Shown: positions 33,211 through 42,652, counted from the first letter of the stretch. The stretch: DNA of 64,000 bases from Bradyrhizobium sp. AUGA SZCCT0158 (GCF_018130065.1 NZ_JAFCME010000012.1:152918-216917); one strand, 5' to 3'. Program-made: numbers and translations. Notes: generated from the sequence alone by a model not told the origin.

Positions 33211-34205
33211 GCGCGGCACCCTTCATCGACGTCAGGAATTTACGCCGCGAGTTCGACGTTTCCAAACCGTGGCTCAACCGCGTGCTCGAAGGTGGCCACC
33301 TCGAATTCCTGAAAGCGGTCGACGGCGTCACCTTCGGCATCAAGAAGGGCGAGACGTTCGCCCTCGTCGGCGAATCCGGTTCGGGCAAGACCACCGTGGC
33401 ACGGATGGTGGTCGGATTGCTGCCACCGAGCTCGGGCGAAGTCGTCATCGACGGCGTCTCGATGACCGATGCGAGGCAGGCGCAGGTGCGGCAAAAACTG
33501 CGCCGCCGCATCCAGATGATCTTCCAGGACCCCTATGCGAGCCTCAATCCGCGCTTCCGGGTCGATGCCATCGTCTCCGAGCCGATCCGAGCCTTCGACC
33601 TGATCGCGGGCGAGCGCGACATCGCTGCGCGCGTCGGTGAATTGCTGAGCCTCGTCGGCCTGCATGCCGACGACGGCCTGAAGTTTCCACATGAGTTTTC
33701 CGGCGGCCAGCGCCAGCGCATCGCGATCGCCCGCGCGCTGGCCTCGGAAGCCGAATTCATCGTCTGCGACGAGCCGACCTCGGCGCTCGATGTTTCCGTG
33801 CAGGCGCAGATCCTCAATCTGATGCGCGATTTGCAGGACAAGTTTGGCCTGACTTATCTCTTCATCAGCCATAACCTTGCCGTGGTGCGCCACATGGCGA
33901 GCCGCATCGGCGTGATGTATCTCGGCCGCATCGTCGAAATCGCGGAGGGGCGCGAACTTTTCAACAATCCGCGGATGCCCTACACCAAGATGCTGCTGGG
34001 AGCGGTTCCTGATTTGGCGATGTCCGGCCGCCAGCGGATTCCGGTCAAGGGCGAGATCCCCAATCCGATCAATCCGCCGCCCGGCTGCGCCTTCAACCCG
34101 CGCTGCCCGCTGGCCTATGATCTCTGCCGTCAACAGGCGCCCGCGCTGATCAACGGTGTCGCCTGCCACGCGGTCAATTCGCCGGCCGAAGCCGTGCCAG
34201 CCTGA
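33207..34205 (+). CDS. Dpp/Opp-type ABC ATPase (DppF-like, first set)
   Basis: 332-residue ATPase partner of the preceding one. Walker A is GESGSGKTT, signature FSGGQRQR, Walker B FIVCDEPTSALD. The C-terminal CAFNPRCPLAYDLC motif is present. It is coupled to the DppD-like gene by an ATGA overlap and ends 88 bases before the gamma-glutamyltransferase-like gene. Confidence 0.92.
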   Translation: MSAAPFIDVRNLRREFDVSKPWLNRVLEGGHLEFLKAVDGVTFGIKKGETFALVGESGSGKTTVARMVVGLLPPSSGEVVIDGVSMTDARQAQVRQKLRRRIQMIFQDPYASLNPRFRVDAIVSEPIRAFDLIAGERDIAARVGELLSLVGLHADDGLKFPHEFSGGQRQRIAIARALASEAEFIVCDEPTSALDVSVQAQILNLMRDLQDKFGLTYLFISHNLAVVRHMASRIGVMYLGRIVEIAEGRELFNNPRMPYTKMLLGAVPDLAMSGRQRIPVKGEIPNPINPPPGCAFNPRCPLAYDLCRQQAPALINGVACHAVNSPAEAVPA

Positions 34206-34293
34206 TCACAGGGATGGGTCAACCAAACGGTTGGCAGCAGGCCTCGCCTGTGGTCAAGTGGCGCACCAAATACCAGCGCAGCACCGGATTCCC

Positions 34294-36099
34294 ATGAGCA
34301 ACATCAATCCCGATCCGTTCACGACCAGGCCGGAAATCGAAGGCACGTTCGGGGTCGTGACCTCGACGCACTGGATCGCCACCGCGGTCGGGATGGGAAT
34401 CCTGGAAAAGGGCGGTAACGCGTTCGATGCGGGTGTTGCCACCGCCTTCACGCTGCAGGTGGTCGAGCCGCATCTCAACGGCCCCGGCGGCGACGTACCG
34501 ATCATTGTGCATGACACCAAGCGCGGCCGCACCGAGGTGATTTGCGGCCAGGGCCCGGCGCCGGCCGGCGCGACCATCGCGCATTACCGCAGCGAGGGGC
34601 TGGAGATGGTGCCCGGCACCGGGCTGCTCGCGGCCTGCGTGCCCGGCACGTTCGAATCCTGGATGTTGCTCTTGCGCGATTACGGCACGATGCGGCTGCG
34701 CGACGTGCTCGAACCCGCGATCGCCTATGCCCGCGACGGCTATCCCCTGGTGGAGCGCGCGGCGGCGACGATCCAGATCGTCGAAAAGCTGTTCCGCAAT
34801 CACTGGAAGACGTCGGCCGCGGTCTATCTGCCGAACAACGAAGTGCCAAAGCCCGGCACGCTGTTCACCAACAAGCAGCTGTCGGAAACCTACGCCCGCA
34901 TCCTGAAAGAAGCCGAGAGCGCCGGCGGTGACCGCGTGGCGCAAATCGAGGCCGCGCGAAAGGCGTGGTCGCACGGTTTTGTCGCGGAGGCGATCGACAA
35001 GTTCTGCCGGACGCAAGACGTCATGGACGTCAGCGGCTCGCCGCATCGCGGCGTGCTTCGGGCCGACGACATGGCACGCTGGCAGCCGACCGTCGAGGCG
35101 CCGCTGACCTATGATTACGGCCGCTATACCGTGTGCAAGCCCGGTGTCTGGAGCCAGGGCCCAGTCATGCTGCAGCAGCTGGCGCTGCTCAAGGGATTCG
35201 AACTCGACGGGCTCGATCCAGCTGGGCCGGAATTCATCCATCTGCAGATCGAATGCGCCAAGCTTGCCTTTGCCGACCGCGAGAAATTCTACGGCGATCC
35301 AAAGTTTACCGACATCCCGATCGCGACCTTGCTGTCGGACGCTTACAATGACGAACGCCGCAAGCTGATCTCGAGGGACAAAGCCTCGCTCGATTTTCTC
35401 CCCGGCTCGGTGGAAGGTTTTGGTTCGGTCGTCAAGATGCGCCGCGCCGAAGGTCATCGCGAGGCGGTCGGCGCCATGGGCGCGGGCGAGCCGACCGTCG
35501 GCCGCTTCGGCGAGGTGCGCGGCGACACCGTGCATTTCGACATCATCGACCAGGCCGGCAACATGATCTCGGCGACGCCGTCCGGCGGCTGGCTGCAATC
35601 CTCGCCGGTGATTCCCGAACTCGGCTTCTGTCTCGGCAGCCGCGCCCAGATGTTCTGGCTCGAAGAAGACCATCCCGCTGCACTGGCGCCGGGTAAGCGT
35701 CCGCGCACCACGCTGTCGCCGACCCTATGCTACCGCGACGGCGAGCCGTACATGGCCTGGGGTTCGCCCGGCGGCGACCAGCAGGATCAATGGACCACGC
35801 AATTCTTCCTGCGCCACGTTCACGCCAATCTGAACCTGCAGGAAGCGATCGACGCGCCGGCATGGCACTCCGAACATTTCCCGATCTCGTTCTGGCCGCG
35901 CACCGCCCGGCCCGGCGTGCTGGTGGTTGAAAACCGCGTACCGAAGGCAACCATCGACACCTTGAAGAGCCGCGGCCATGTCGTCGAGATCGGCCCCGAC
36001 TGGTCGGAAGGCCGCCTCACTGCCGCCTCCAAGGTCGGGCGCCGCCGTCGTGCAGCGGCCAATCCGCGGGGCATGCAAGGCTACGCGGCCGGACGGTAG
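34294..36099 (+). CDS. gamma-glutamyltransferase family protein
   Basis: 601-residue Ntn hydrolase of the gamma-glutamyltransferase family, which cleaves or transfers gamma-glutamyl groups after self-processing. The expected nucleophile is Thr412 in RGDTVHFDIIDQAGN, which would become the N-terminus of the small subunit. The C-terminal part has YMAWGSPGGDQQDQ in place of the usual SPGG motif context. There is no signal peptide, so it should act in the cytoplasm, unlike many bacterial members. I start at the ATG at 34294 because the longer frame overlaps the ATPase. Flanking peptide transporters suggest it processes imported substrate. Confidence 0.9.
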   Translation: MSNINPDPFTTRPEIEGTFGVVTSTHWIATAVGMGILEKGGNAFDAGVATAFTLQVVEPHLNGPGGDVPIIVHDTKRGRTEVICGQGPAPAGATIAHYRSEGLEMVPGTGLLAACVPGTFESWMLLLRDYGTMRLRDVLEPAIAYARDGYPLVERAAATIQIVEKLFRNHWKTSAAVYLPNNEVPKPGTLFTNKQLSETYARILKEAESAGGDRVAQIEAARKAWSHGFVAEAIDKFCRTQDVMDVSGSPHRGVLRADDMARWQPTVEAPLTYDYGRYTVCKPGVWSQGPVMLQQLALLKGFELDGLDPAGPEFIHLQIECAKLAFADREKFYGDPKFTDIPIATLLSDAYNDERRKLISRDKASLDFLPGSVEGFGSVVKMRRAEGHREAVGAMGAGEPTVGRFGEVRGDTVHFDIIDQAGNMISATPSGGWLQSSPVIPELGFCLGSRAQMFWLEEDHPAALAPGKRPRTTLSPTLCYRDGEPYMAWGSPGGDQQDQWTTQFFLRHVHANLNLQEAIDAPAWHSEHFPISFWPRTARPGVLVVENRVPKATIDTLKSRGHVVEIGPDWSEGRLTAASKVGRRRRAAANPRGMQGYAAGR

Positions 36100-36130
36100 G
36101 AGCGCACCAAGATGACTTGTAAGGCTTGAG

Positions 36131-36853
36131 ATGACCTGGTCGATCATCGCGCGCGATCCCGCGACCGGCCAGTTCGGCATCGCGGTCGCGACCAAATTCT
36201 TCGCGGTCGGCGCGCGCGTGCCACATATCGTGGCCGGCATCGGCGGCATCGCGACCCAGGCACTGGTCAATCCCTATTACGGCATCGACGGCGTCAAGCT
36301 GTTGAGAGAGGGTCGTGAACCGGACGACATCCTCAAGACCCTGATCGCCACCGACGACGGCCGAGAAAGCCGGCAATTGCACATCATGGATGCGAGGGGC
36401 CGCATTGCCGCGCATACCGGCCGCGATTGCGTCGACTGGTGCGGACACATCCAGGGCGACGGCTTTTCGATCGCGGGCAACATGCTGGCGGGCGCCGCCG
36501 TGCTCGACGACACCGCAAATGCCTATGTCGCCAATGCCGGCCTGCCCTTTCCCCGCCGGCTGATCGCGGCAATGCATGCGGGCGAAGCCGTGGGCGGCGA
36601 CAAGCGCGGCAAGCAATCCGCGGCACTGCTGATCCACGGCGACGAGGAATGGTCCGAGCTCAATCTGCGCGTCGACGACCATACCGATCCGCTGCGCGAG
36701 CTCGAGCGGCTTGAAGAAGTGAGCCGCGAGCGCTGGGTGCATTTCCGCGCCTTCATGCCGACGCGCAAGAATCCTGCAGGGATTACCGATCGCGCGACCA
36801 TCGACGCCGGCATCGAGGCCAGCATCAAAGCGGCGGCTGCAGGCAAGGCATGA
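36131..36853 (+). CDS. DUF1028 family protein (Ntn-hydrolase-like)
   Basis: 240-residue DUF1028 protein. It begins MTWSIIARDPATGQFGIAVA, then has a run of small residues (GIGGIATQALVNPYYG) and the family segment FSIAGNMLAGAAV. It has been linked to the Ntn hydrolase fold by others; no reaction is established that I can cite. The stop overlaps the ATG of the following ABC ATPase (36850), so it is translationally tied to the second transporter. A role in hydrolysing imported peptide or amide is inferred from neighbours only. Confidence 0.85.
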   Translation: MTWSIIARDPATGQFGIAVATKFFAVGARVPHIVAGIGGIATQALVNPYYGIDGVKLLREGREPDDILKTLIATDDGRESRQLHIMDARGRIAAHTGRDCVDWCGHIQGDGFSIAGNMLAGAAVLDDTANAYVANAGLPFPRRLIAAMHAGEAVGGDKRGKQSAALLIHGDEEWSELNLRVDDHTDPLRELERLEEVSRERWVHFRAFMPTRKNPAGITDRATIDAGIEASIKAAAAGKA

Positions 36854-37839
36854 CTTCAAGCCCGCTGATCGAAATCGAGGGACTCCGCGTCGTCTTCCAT
36901 GGCGACGATGGCCGCGCGACCCATGCGGTCGATGCCGTCGATCTCAGCGTGGCCAATGGCGCGACACTTGGACTGGTCGGCGAATCCGGCTGCGGCAAGA
37001 GCGTGACCTCGCTGGCCATCATGGGACTGCTGTCAAAGCATTCGGCGGTAGTCTCCGGCTCGATCCGCTTCGATGGTTTTGATCTGCTCGACGTCCCCGA
37101 CGAGACCCTGCGCGACCTGCGCGGCAACCGGCTGGCAATGATTTTTCAGGAACCGATGACCTCGCTCAACCCGAGCTTCACGATCGGCGACCAGATCATC
37201 GAGACCATCCTGCGCCATCGCGGCGGATCGAAGCGCCAGGCGCGCGAGCGCGCCATCGAACTGCTGCGCCGCGTCCACATCCCCTCACCCGACAAGCGAA
37301 TCGACGAATATCCGCACAAGCTTTCAGGCGGCATGCGCCAGCGCGTGATGATCGCGATGGCGCTGGCCTGCGATCCCCGCCTCTTGATCGCGGACGAACC
37401 GACCACCGCGCTCGATGTCACCCTGCAGGCGCAGATCCTCGATCTGATGCGCGAGCTGAAAGCTGCGAGCGGCGCCGCTATCATTCTGATCACGCACGAT
37501 CTCGGCGTGGTTGCCGAAGTCTGCGACGAAGTCGCTGTCATGTATGCCGGCGAGATCGTCGAGCGCGCGCCGGTTGATGAGCTGTTCGCCAATCCGCAGC
37601 ATCCCTACACCGTCGGCCTGCTCGGCTCGATCCCGCGGCTGGGTCGCCGTGCCTCGCATCTGGCCACCATCGAGGGCATGGTGCCGAACATGGCCAACCC
37701 GCCGCCCGGCTGCCGCTTCTCGGCGCGCTGTCCTTTTGTCGCCGACATCTGCGTCGCGGCGCCGCCGCCGCTGGCGATCCTCAGCCCCGGCCACGCCTCG
37801 CGCTGCATCAGGGCGCCGCTGGAGCGGCTGGTGTCATGA
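36850..37839 (+). CDS. Dpp/Opp-type ABC ATPase (DppD-like, second set)
   Basis: 329-residue ATPase. Walker A is GESGCGKS, signature LSGGMRQR, Walker B LLIADEPTTALD. The C-terminal CRFSARCPFVADIC domain is present. ATGA overlaps join it to the DUF1028 gene before it and the DppF-like gene after it. It differs clearly from the first DppD-like protein, so the two sets are not a recent duplication. Confidence 0.92.
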   Translation: MTSSPLIEIEGLRVVFHGDDGRATHAVDAVDLSVANGATLGLVGESGCGKSVTSLAIMGLLSKHSAVVSGSIRFDGFDLLDVPDETLRDLRGNRLAMIFQEPMTSLNPSFTIGDQIIETILRHRGGSKRQARERAIELLRRVHIPSPDKRIDEYPHKLSGGMRQRVMIAMALACDPRLLIADEPTTALDVTLQAQILDLMRELKAASGAAIILITHDLGVVAEVCDEVAVMYAGEIVERAPVDELFANPQHPYTVGLLGSIPRLGRRASHLATIEGMVPNMANPPPGCRFSARCPFVADICVAAPPPLAILSPGHASRCIRAPLERLVS

Positions 37840-38942
37840 CGGCCCTTCTGGAGGTCGACGGCCTGGTCAAGCATTTCGTCGCGGGACGTTCGGTGTTCGG
37901 CCGCGCCACTGCCTTCGTCAAGGCCGTCGACGGTGTCAGCTTCCGTGTCGAGGCCGGCAAGACGCTGGCGCTGGTCGGCGAATCCGGCTGCGGCAAATCC
38001 ACCGTGAGCCGGCTGGTGCTGCGGCTGATCGAGCCGGACGCCGGCAGCGTTCGCTTCGAGGGCCGCGATCTCCTCGCGCTGGGCGCCAATGAGCTGCGCA
38101 ACTTCCGACGCGACGCGCAGATCATCTTTCAGGATCCCTACGCCTCGCTCAATCCACGCATGACCGTCAGCCAGATCCTGACGGAGCCGCTGGCGCTGCA
38201 CGACCTGGTGCCGGCGCCGCGCCGCCGCGAGCGGGTCGAGGAATTGCTGCGGCTGGTCGGGCTGGAGCCGCGCTTTGCGCGGCGCTATCCGCATGAATTT
38301 TCCGGCGGCCAGCGCCAGCGTATCGCCATCGCGCGGGCGCTGGCGGTGGAACCGAAATTGATCATCTGCGACGAGCCGGTGTCGGCGCTCGACGTCTCGA
38401 TCCGCTCGCAAATCCTGAACCTGCTGCGCGATTTGCAGAACCGGCTCGGCCTTGCCTACATCTTCGTCTCACACGATCTTGCCGTCGTAAAACACATCGC
38501 CGACCGCGTCGCGGTGATGAATCTCGGCGTCATCGTCGAAACCGCGGAGGCGCAGGCATTGTTCGCCGCCCCGCGGCATCCCTATAGCCGCGCTCTGTTG
38601 TCAGCTATTCCCGTACCCAAGCCGCAAGCCAAACGCAGCCGCATCGTGCTGCAGGGCGAGATGCCGAGCGCGCTCGACCCGCCGTCCGGCTGCCGCTTTC
38701 ATACCCGCTGCCCCTATGTGGTCGAGCGCTGCCGCACCGAAGAGCCTCAATTGCTTGCCGACCACACCGGTCACGCCACCGCCTGCCACCGGATGGCGGA
38801 ACTGCCGGCGCCTGACAGCATCGTTCCCTCGGATGGTGGCTTCTCGCCGGTGCTGGAAAAACTGGTCGCCGCCTTTGGACGGGCGGAAGGCGCGGGCCGC
38901 AACGGGGTTGATATATCAGGAACACGACCAACAGCAGTGTAA
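37836..38942 (+). CDS. Dpp/Opp-type ABC ATPase (DppF-like, second set)
   Basis: 368-residue ATPase with Walker A GESGCGKST, signature FSGGQRQR, Walker B LIICDEPVSALD and the C-terminal CRFHTRCPYVVERC motif. It extends about 35 residues beyond the usual length with a tail (MAELPAPDSIVPSDGGFSPV onward) of no recognised domain. It is followed 16 bases later by its binding-protein gene. Confidence 0.9.
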   Translation: MTALLEVDGLVKHFVAGRSVFGRATAFVKAVDGVSFRVEAGKTLALVGESGCGKSTVSRLVLRLIEPDAGSVRFEGRDLLALGANELRNFRRDAQIIFQDPYASLNPRMTVSQILTEPLALHDLVPAPRRRERVEELLRLVGLEPRFARRYPHEFSGGQRQRIAIARALAVEPKLIICDEPVSALDVSIRSQILNLLRDLQNRLGLAYIFVSHDLAVVKHIADRVAVMNLGVIVETAEAQALFAAPRHPYSRALLSAIPVPKPQAKRSRIVLQGEMPSALDPPSGCRFHTRCPYVVERCRTEEPQLLADHTGHATACHRMAELPAPDSIVPSDGGFSPVLEKLVAAFGRAEGAGRNGVDISGTRPTAV

Positions 38943-38958
38943 TCAGAGGATGGGTGCG

Positions 38959-40470
38959 ATGAAAATCTTGCGTTTGGCGGTGACTGCGGCGGCTCTGTTG
39001 CTGTCGTTCGAGGCGAGTGTTCAGGCCCAGACCACGCTGCGCATCGGCTTGGCCGAGGATCCGGATATTCTCGATCCGACCCTGGCGCGTACCTATGTCG
39101 GCCGCATCGTGTTCGCCAGCTTCTGCGACAAGCTGTTCGACATCGACGAGAAGATCAACATCGTGCCGCAGCTCGCGCTGTCGCACCAGACCTCGGCCGA
39201 CGGCAAGGAGGTCATCATCAAGCTGCGGCCGGGCGTGAAATTCCACGACGGCGAGCCGCTGGACGCCGAGGCCGCGAAATTTTCGCTCGACCGCCACATG
39301 ACGATGGCGACCTCGTTCCGCAAGCCGGAGCTGGCGCAACTCGACCGTGTCGAGGTGGTCGATCCCCTCACCATCAAGCTGGTGTTGAAGACGCCGTTCT
39401 CGCCGCTGATCGCCCAGCTCACCGACCGCGCCGGCATGATGGTTTCGCCGAAGGCGGCGAAGGCCGAAGGCGACAAGTTCGGCCTGAAGCCGGTATGCGC
39501 GGGTCCCTACAAATTCGTCGAGCGCGTGCAGCAGGACCGCATCGTGTTCGAGAAATTCGCCGACTACTGGAACAAGGACGCGATCAAGATCGACCGCATC
39601 GTCTATCTGCCGCTGGTCGACGCCACCGTGCGCCTTGCCAATCTCAAATCCGGCGGCCTCGATCTGATCGAACGCCTGCTCGCCACCGACATCAAGGCGG
39701 TGGTGAGCGACCCCAAACTGAAATTATCCAGCGCCATCGAGCTCGGCTATCAGGGCGTGACGCTGAACGTCGGCAAGGACAAGGCCAAGGGTCCGCTCAG
39801 CCAGTCCGCCAAGGTCCGGCAGGCGCTCGATCTGTCGCTCGACCGCGAGGCGATCAACCAGGTGGTGTTCAACGGCGAATTCAAGCCCGGCAACCAATGG
39901 GTCAATCCCGATCACCCCTATTACCAGAAGGCCTTTCCGGTCCGTGGGCGGGATATCGCCAAGGCCAAGGCGCTGTTGAAGGAAGCCGGCGTCACGGCGC
40001 CCGTCAGCGTCGATTTCATGGTGCCGAAGGGCGCGGAAACCGAAGCAGTCGCACAGGTGATCCAGTCGATGGCTTCCGAAGCCGGCTTCGACATGAAGAT
40101 CAGGGTCACCGAATTCGCAACCTCGCTGAAGCTGGCTGAATCAGGCGAATACCAGGCCTTCATGCTGGCCTGGAGCGGACGGATCGATCCCGACGGCAAT
40201 TCCTACGTGTTCCAGAAATCCAACGCGCCGCAGAACTACAGCGCGTGGTCCAATGCCGATGCCGACAAGGCGCTCGACGACGGGCGTCTGGTGACGGATC
40301 AGGCGCAGCGCAAGGCCATCTATGAGAAGCTGGCCAAGCTCGTGCTGGAAGAAAAGCCGCTGCTCTACATCTATCACCGCAAGATCCTGATCGCGCACAG
40401 TACGAAACTCGAGGGCTACAAGCAGATGCCGGACGGGCTGGTGCGGGTGACCGGGTTGACGCTGAAGTGA
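38959..40470 (+). CDS. Dpp/Opp-type ABC transporter substrate-binding protein (second set)
   Basis: 503-residue family 5 solute-binding protein. The Sec signal MKILRLAVTAAALLLSFEAS is cleaved probably after VQA (about 23). TTLRIGLAEDPDILDPTLAR and VIIKLRPGVKFHDGEPLDAE are family segments. Two in-frame ATGs exist: 38950 touches the GAGG ribosome binding site, while 38959 is nine bases from it and is preferred. Unlike in the first set, the gene follows the ATPases and precedes the permeases. Confidence 0.9.
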   Translation: MKILRLAVTAAALLLSFEASVQAQTTLRIGLAEDPDILDPTLARTYVGRIVFASFCDKLFDIDEKINIVPQLALSHQTSADGKEVIIKLRPGVKFHDGEPLDAEAAKFSLDRHMTMATSFRKPELAQLDRVEVVDPLTIKLVLKTPFSPLIAQLTDRAGMMVSPKAAKAEGDKFGLKPVCAGPYKFVERVQQDRIVFEKFADYWNKDAIKIDRIVYLPLVDATVRLANLKSGGLDLIERLLATDIKAVVSDPKLKLSSAIELGYQGVTLNVGKDKAKGPLSQSAKVRQALDLSLDREAINQVVFNGEFKPGNQWVNPDHPYYQKAFPVRGRDIAKAKALLKEAGVTAPVSVDFMVPKGAETEAVAQVIQSMASEAGFDMKIRVTEFATSLKLAESGEYQAFMLAWSGRIDPDGNSYVFQKSNAPQNYSAWSNADADKALDDGRLVTDQAQRKAIYEKLAKLVLEEKPLLYIYHRKILIAHSTKLEGYKQMPDGLVRVTGLTLK

Positions 40471-40498
40471 GGATGTTTAGCCGAGCGCACCGCTCTGC

Positions 40499-40640
40499 TC
40501 CCTCCCCCCTTGCGGGGGAGGGTTGGGGAGAGGGGTGCCACAGCGGTGGTGCCGGTGAGTTGCGAGCACCGTTGGCCGATCATGACCCGCTCGCCCGGAG
40601 CCACCCCTCTCCCTGTCCCTCCCCCGCAAGGGGGGAGGGA
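40499..40640. repeat. perfect 24+24 inverted repeat, C-rich (CTCCCCC/GGGGGAG family)
   Basis: Left arm 40499-40522 begins TCCCTCCCCCCTTGCGGG, and right arm 40617-40640 is its exact reverse complement. The flanking TTGGGGAGAGGGGTG and CACCCCTCTCCC pair too. It lies within the 232-base gap between binding-protein and permease genes of one transporter, the position where stem-loops often limit downstream expression. Confidence 0.9.
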
Positions 40641-40702
40641 ACCGTGCGGCTGGCACCGTCAGCACAATCCAAACTGCCCTTACTCCAGACAACACGGCTG
40701 CC

Positions 40703-41644
40703 ATGCTGAACTTCCTCGGCCAGCGTATCCTGCAGCTGATCCCGACGCTGTTCTTCGTGTCGGTCCTGATCTTTTCGCTGCAGCACCTGTTGCCCGGCGA
40801 TCCCGCGCTGGTCATGGCCGGCGAGGAGCGCGATCCCGAGGTGATCGCGCAGATCCGCGCGCAATACCGGCTCGATCAGCCGATCCCGATCCAGTACGTC
40901 TACTGGGTCAAGGGCGTGCTGTCGGGCGATTTCGGCGAGTCGCTGCGCATCAAGGTGCCGGTGCTGAGCCTGATCGCGCAGAAACTGCCGGTGACGATCC
41001 AGCTCGGCTCGATGGCGATCGTGATCGCCATCCTGATCGGCATTCCCGCCGGCATCGGATCGGCTGTAAAGAAAGGCACGGCGTGGGACTACGGTGCCAA
41101 CCTGTTCGCGCTGTGGGGCATCTCGACGCCGAATTTCTGGCTCGGCATCATGCTGATCTTCCTGTTCTCGATCGAGCTCGGCTGGCTTCCGGCCTCCGGC
41201 TATGTGCCGCTGTCGGAAAACTGGCGCGCCAGCCTCGCCTCCACCATCATGCCCGCTTTCGTGCTCGGCAACGCCATCGCCGCGATCCTGATGCGGCATA
41301 CCCGCAGCGCCATGCTGCAGGTGCTGGAGAGCGATTACGTGCGGACGGCGCGCGCGAAGGGCCTTTCCGAACGCTCGGTGATCCTCAAGCATGCGATGCG
41401 CAACGCGCTGACGCCGGTGATCACGCTGGGTGCGCTCGAACTCGGCACGCTGCTGTCGGGTGCGGTGCTGACCGAGCAGATTTTTTCGATTCCCGGCTTC
41501 GGCAAGCTGATCGTCGACGCCGTGTTCAACCGTGACTACGCCGTCGTGCAGGGCGTCGTGCTGACGACCGCAACGATCTACATCACGCTAAACCTTGTCG
41601 CCGATATCGCCTATGTCCTCGTCAATCCGCGGCTGAGGGCGTAA
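40703..41644 (+). CDS. Dpp/Opp-type ABC permease (DppB-like, second set)
   Basis: 313-residue permease beginning MLNFLGQRILQLIPTLFFVS, with about six membrane segments. The cytoplasmic coupling loop is around LEVLESDYVRTARAKGLSER-like sequence (here MLQVLESDYVRTARAKG). It ends three bases before the DppC-like start. Confidence 0.92.
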   Translation: MLNFLGQRILQLIPTLFFVSVLIFSLQHLLPGDPALVMAGEERDPEVIAQIRAQYRLDQPIPIQYVYWVKGVLSGDFGESLRIKVPVLSLIAQKLPVTIQLGSMAIVIAILIGIPAGIGSAVKKGTAWDYGANLFALWGISTPNFWLGIMLIFLFSIELGWLPASGYVPLSENWRASLASTIMPAFVLGNAIAAILMRHTRSAMLQVLESDYVRTARAKGLSERSVILKHAMRNALTPVITLGALELGTLLSGAVLTEQIFSIPGFGKLIVDAVFNRDYAVVQGVVLTTATIYITLNLVADIAYVLVNPRLRA

Positions 41645-41647
41645 CCG

Positions 41648-42535
41648 ATGACCGACGTCGCCCTCGGCCCCCTTCCAAAAGTCGCCTCCGATGAACTGGA
41701 GAGTCCGGCGCGGCGCGCGCTGCGTCGGCTGTTCAAGCGCAAGGGCGCCGTGGTCGGCCTCGTCGTCATCGCGCTGTTCGTGGTGCTCTCGCTGTTCGCG
41801 CCGCTGATCGTGCCCTATGACCCGATCGCAACCAGCTGGTCGCTGGTACGCAAGCCGCCGACGTGGCAGCACTGGTTCGGTACCGACGATCTCGGGCGCG
41901 ATATCCTGGCCCGCGTGGTCTATGGCGCGCGGGCCTCGCTGATGGCCGGCGCGATCTCGGTCGGGATTGCGCTCGGCATCGGCGTACCGCTCGGCTTGCT
42001 GTCCGGCTATCGCGGCGGCTTCATCGACAGCCTGATCAGCCGCATCACCGATGCGATGCTGGCCTGCCCGTTCCTGATCCTCGCCATTGCGCTGGCGGCG
42101 TTTCTCGGCCCGAGCCTCGGCAACGCCATGATCGCGATCGGCATCTCGGCGACGCCGATCTTCGTGCGGCTGACTCGCGGCCAGGTGATGAGCGTCAAGG
42201 TCGAGGATTATGTCGAGGCGGCGCGCGCGATGGGCAATCCGCGCTGGCGCATCGCACTGTTCCATATCCTGCCGAACATCATGCCGGCGCTTTTGGTGCA
42301 GGCAACGCTGTCGATCGCGGCCGCCATCATTGCCGAAGCGGCACTGTCGTTCCTCGGCCTCGGCCAGCAGCCGCCCTCGCCGTCCTGGGGCAGCATGCTC
42401 AACGCCGCGCAGCGCTTCCTGACCAACGCGCCCTGGATGGCGATCTGGCCGGGACTGGCGATCTTCCTCGTGGTGCTGTCGTTCAACCTGGTCGGCGACG
42501 GCCTGCGCGACGCGCTTGATCCAAGGGAGCGGTAG
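41648..42535 (+). CDS. Dpp/Opp-type ABC permease (DppC-like, second set)
   Basis: 295-residue permease with the DppC signature WFGTDDLGRDILARVVYGAR, about six membrane segments and the EAA loop RGQVMSVKVEDYVEAARAMG. Last gene of the twelve-gene array; a GTCATTGCGAGC-type repeat follows 17 bases after the stop and may end the transcript. Confidence 0.92.
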   Translation: MTDVALGPLPKVASDELESPARRALRRLFKRKGAVVGLVVIALFVVLSLFAPLIVPYDPIATSWSLVRKPPTWQHWFGTDDLGRDILARVVYGARASLMAGAISVGIALGIGVPLGLLSGYRGGFIDSLISRITDAMLACPFLILAIALAAFLGPSLGNAMIAIGISATPIFVRLTRGQVMSVKVEDYVEAARAMGNPRWRIALFHILPNIMPALLVQATLSIAAAIIAEAALSFLGLGQQPPSPSWGSMLNAAQRFLTNAPWMAIWPGLAIFLVVLSFNLVGDGLRDALDPRER

Positions 42536-42552
42536 GTACACCGCTCTAACCC

Positions 42553-42638
42553 CGTCATTGCGAGCGTAGCGAAGCAATCCATCTCGCGGCGTAACGGATG
42601 GATGGATTGCTTCGTCGCAAGAGCTCCTCGCAATGACG
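42553..42638. repeat. GTCATTGCGAGC family palindromic repeat
   Basis: CGTCATTGCGAGCGTAGCG at the left pairs with a CTCGCAATGACG end at 42638, with inner GAAGCAATCCAT / ATGGATTGCTTC. It separates the convergent transporter array and the CnbZ-like gene. Confidence 0.9.
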
Positions 42639-42652
42639 GCAGAACTCGACCC

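Noticed and set aside
34219..35673. 484-codon minus-strand frame
   Set aside because: Antisense to the gamma-glutamyltransferase-like gene, whose nucleophile and family motifs are clear.
28545..42535. The two Dpp-type sets as a segmental duplication
   Set aside because: Gene order differs between the sets, and the paired ATPases, permeases and binding proteins share only family motifs.
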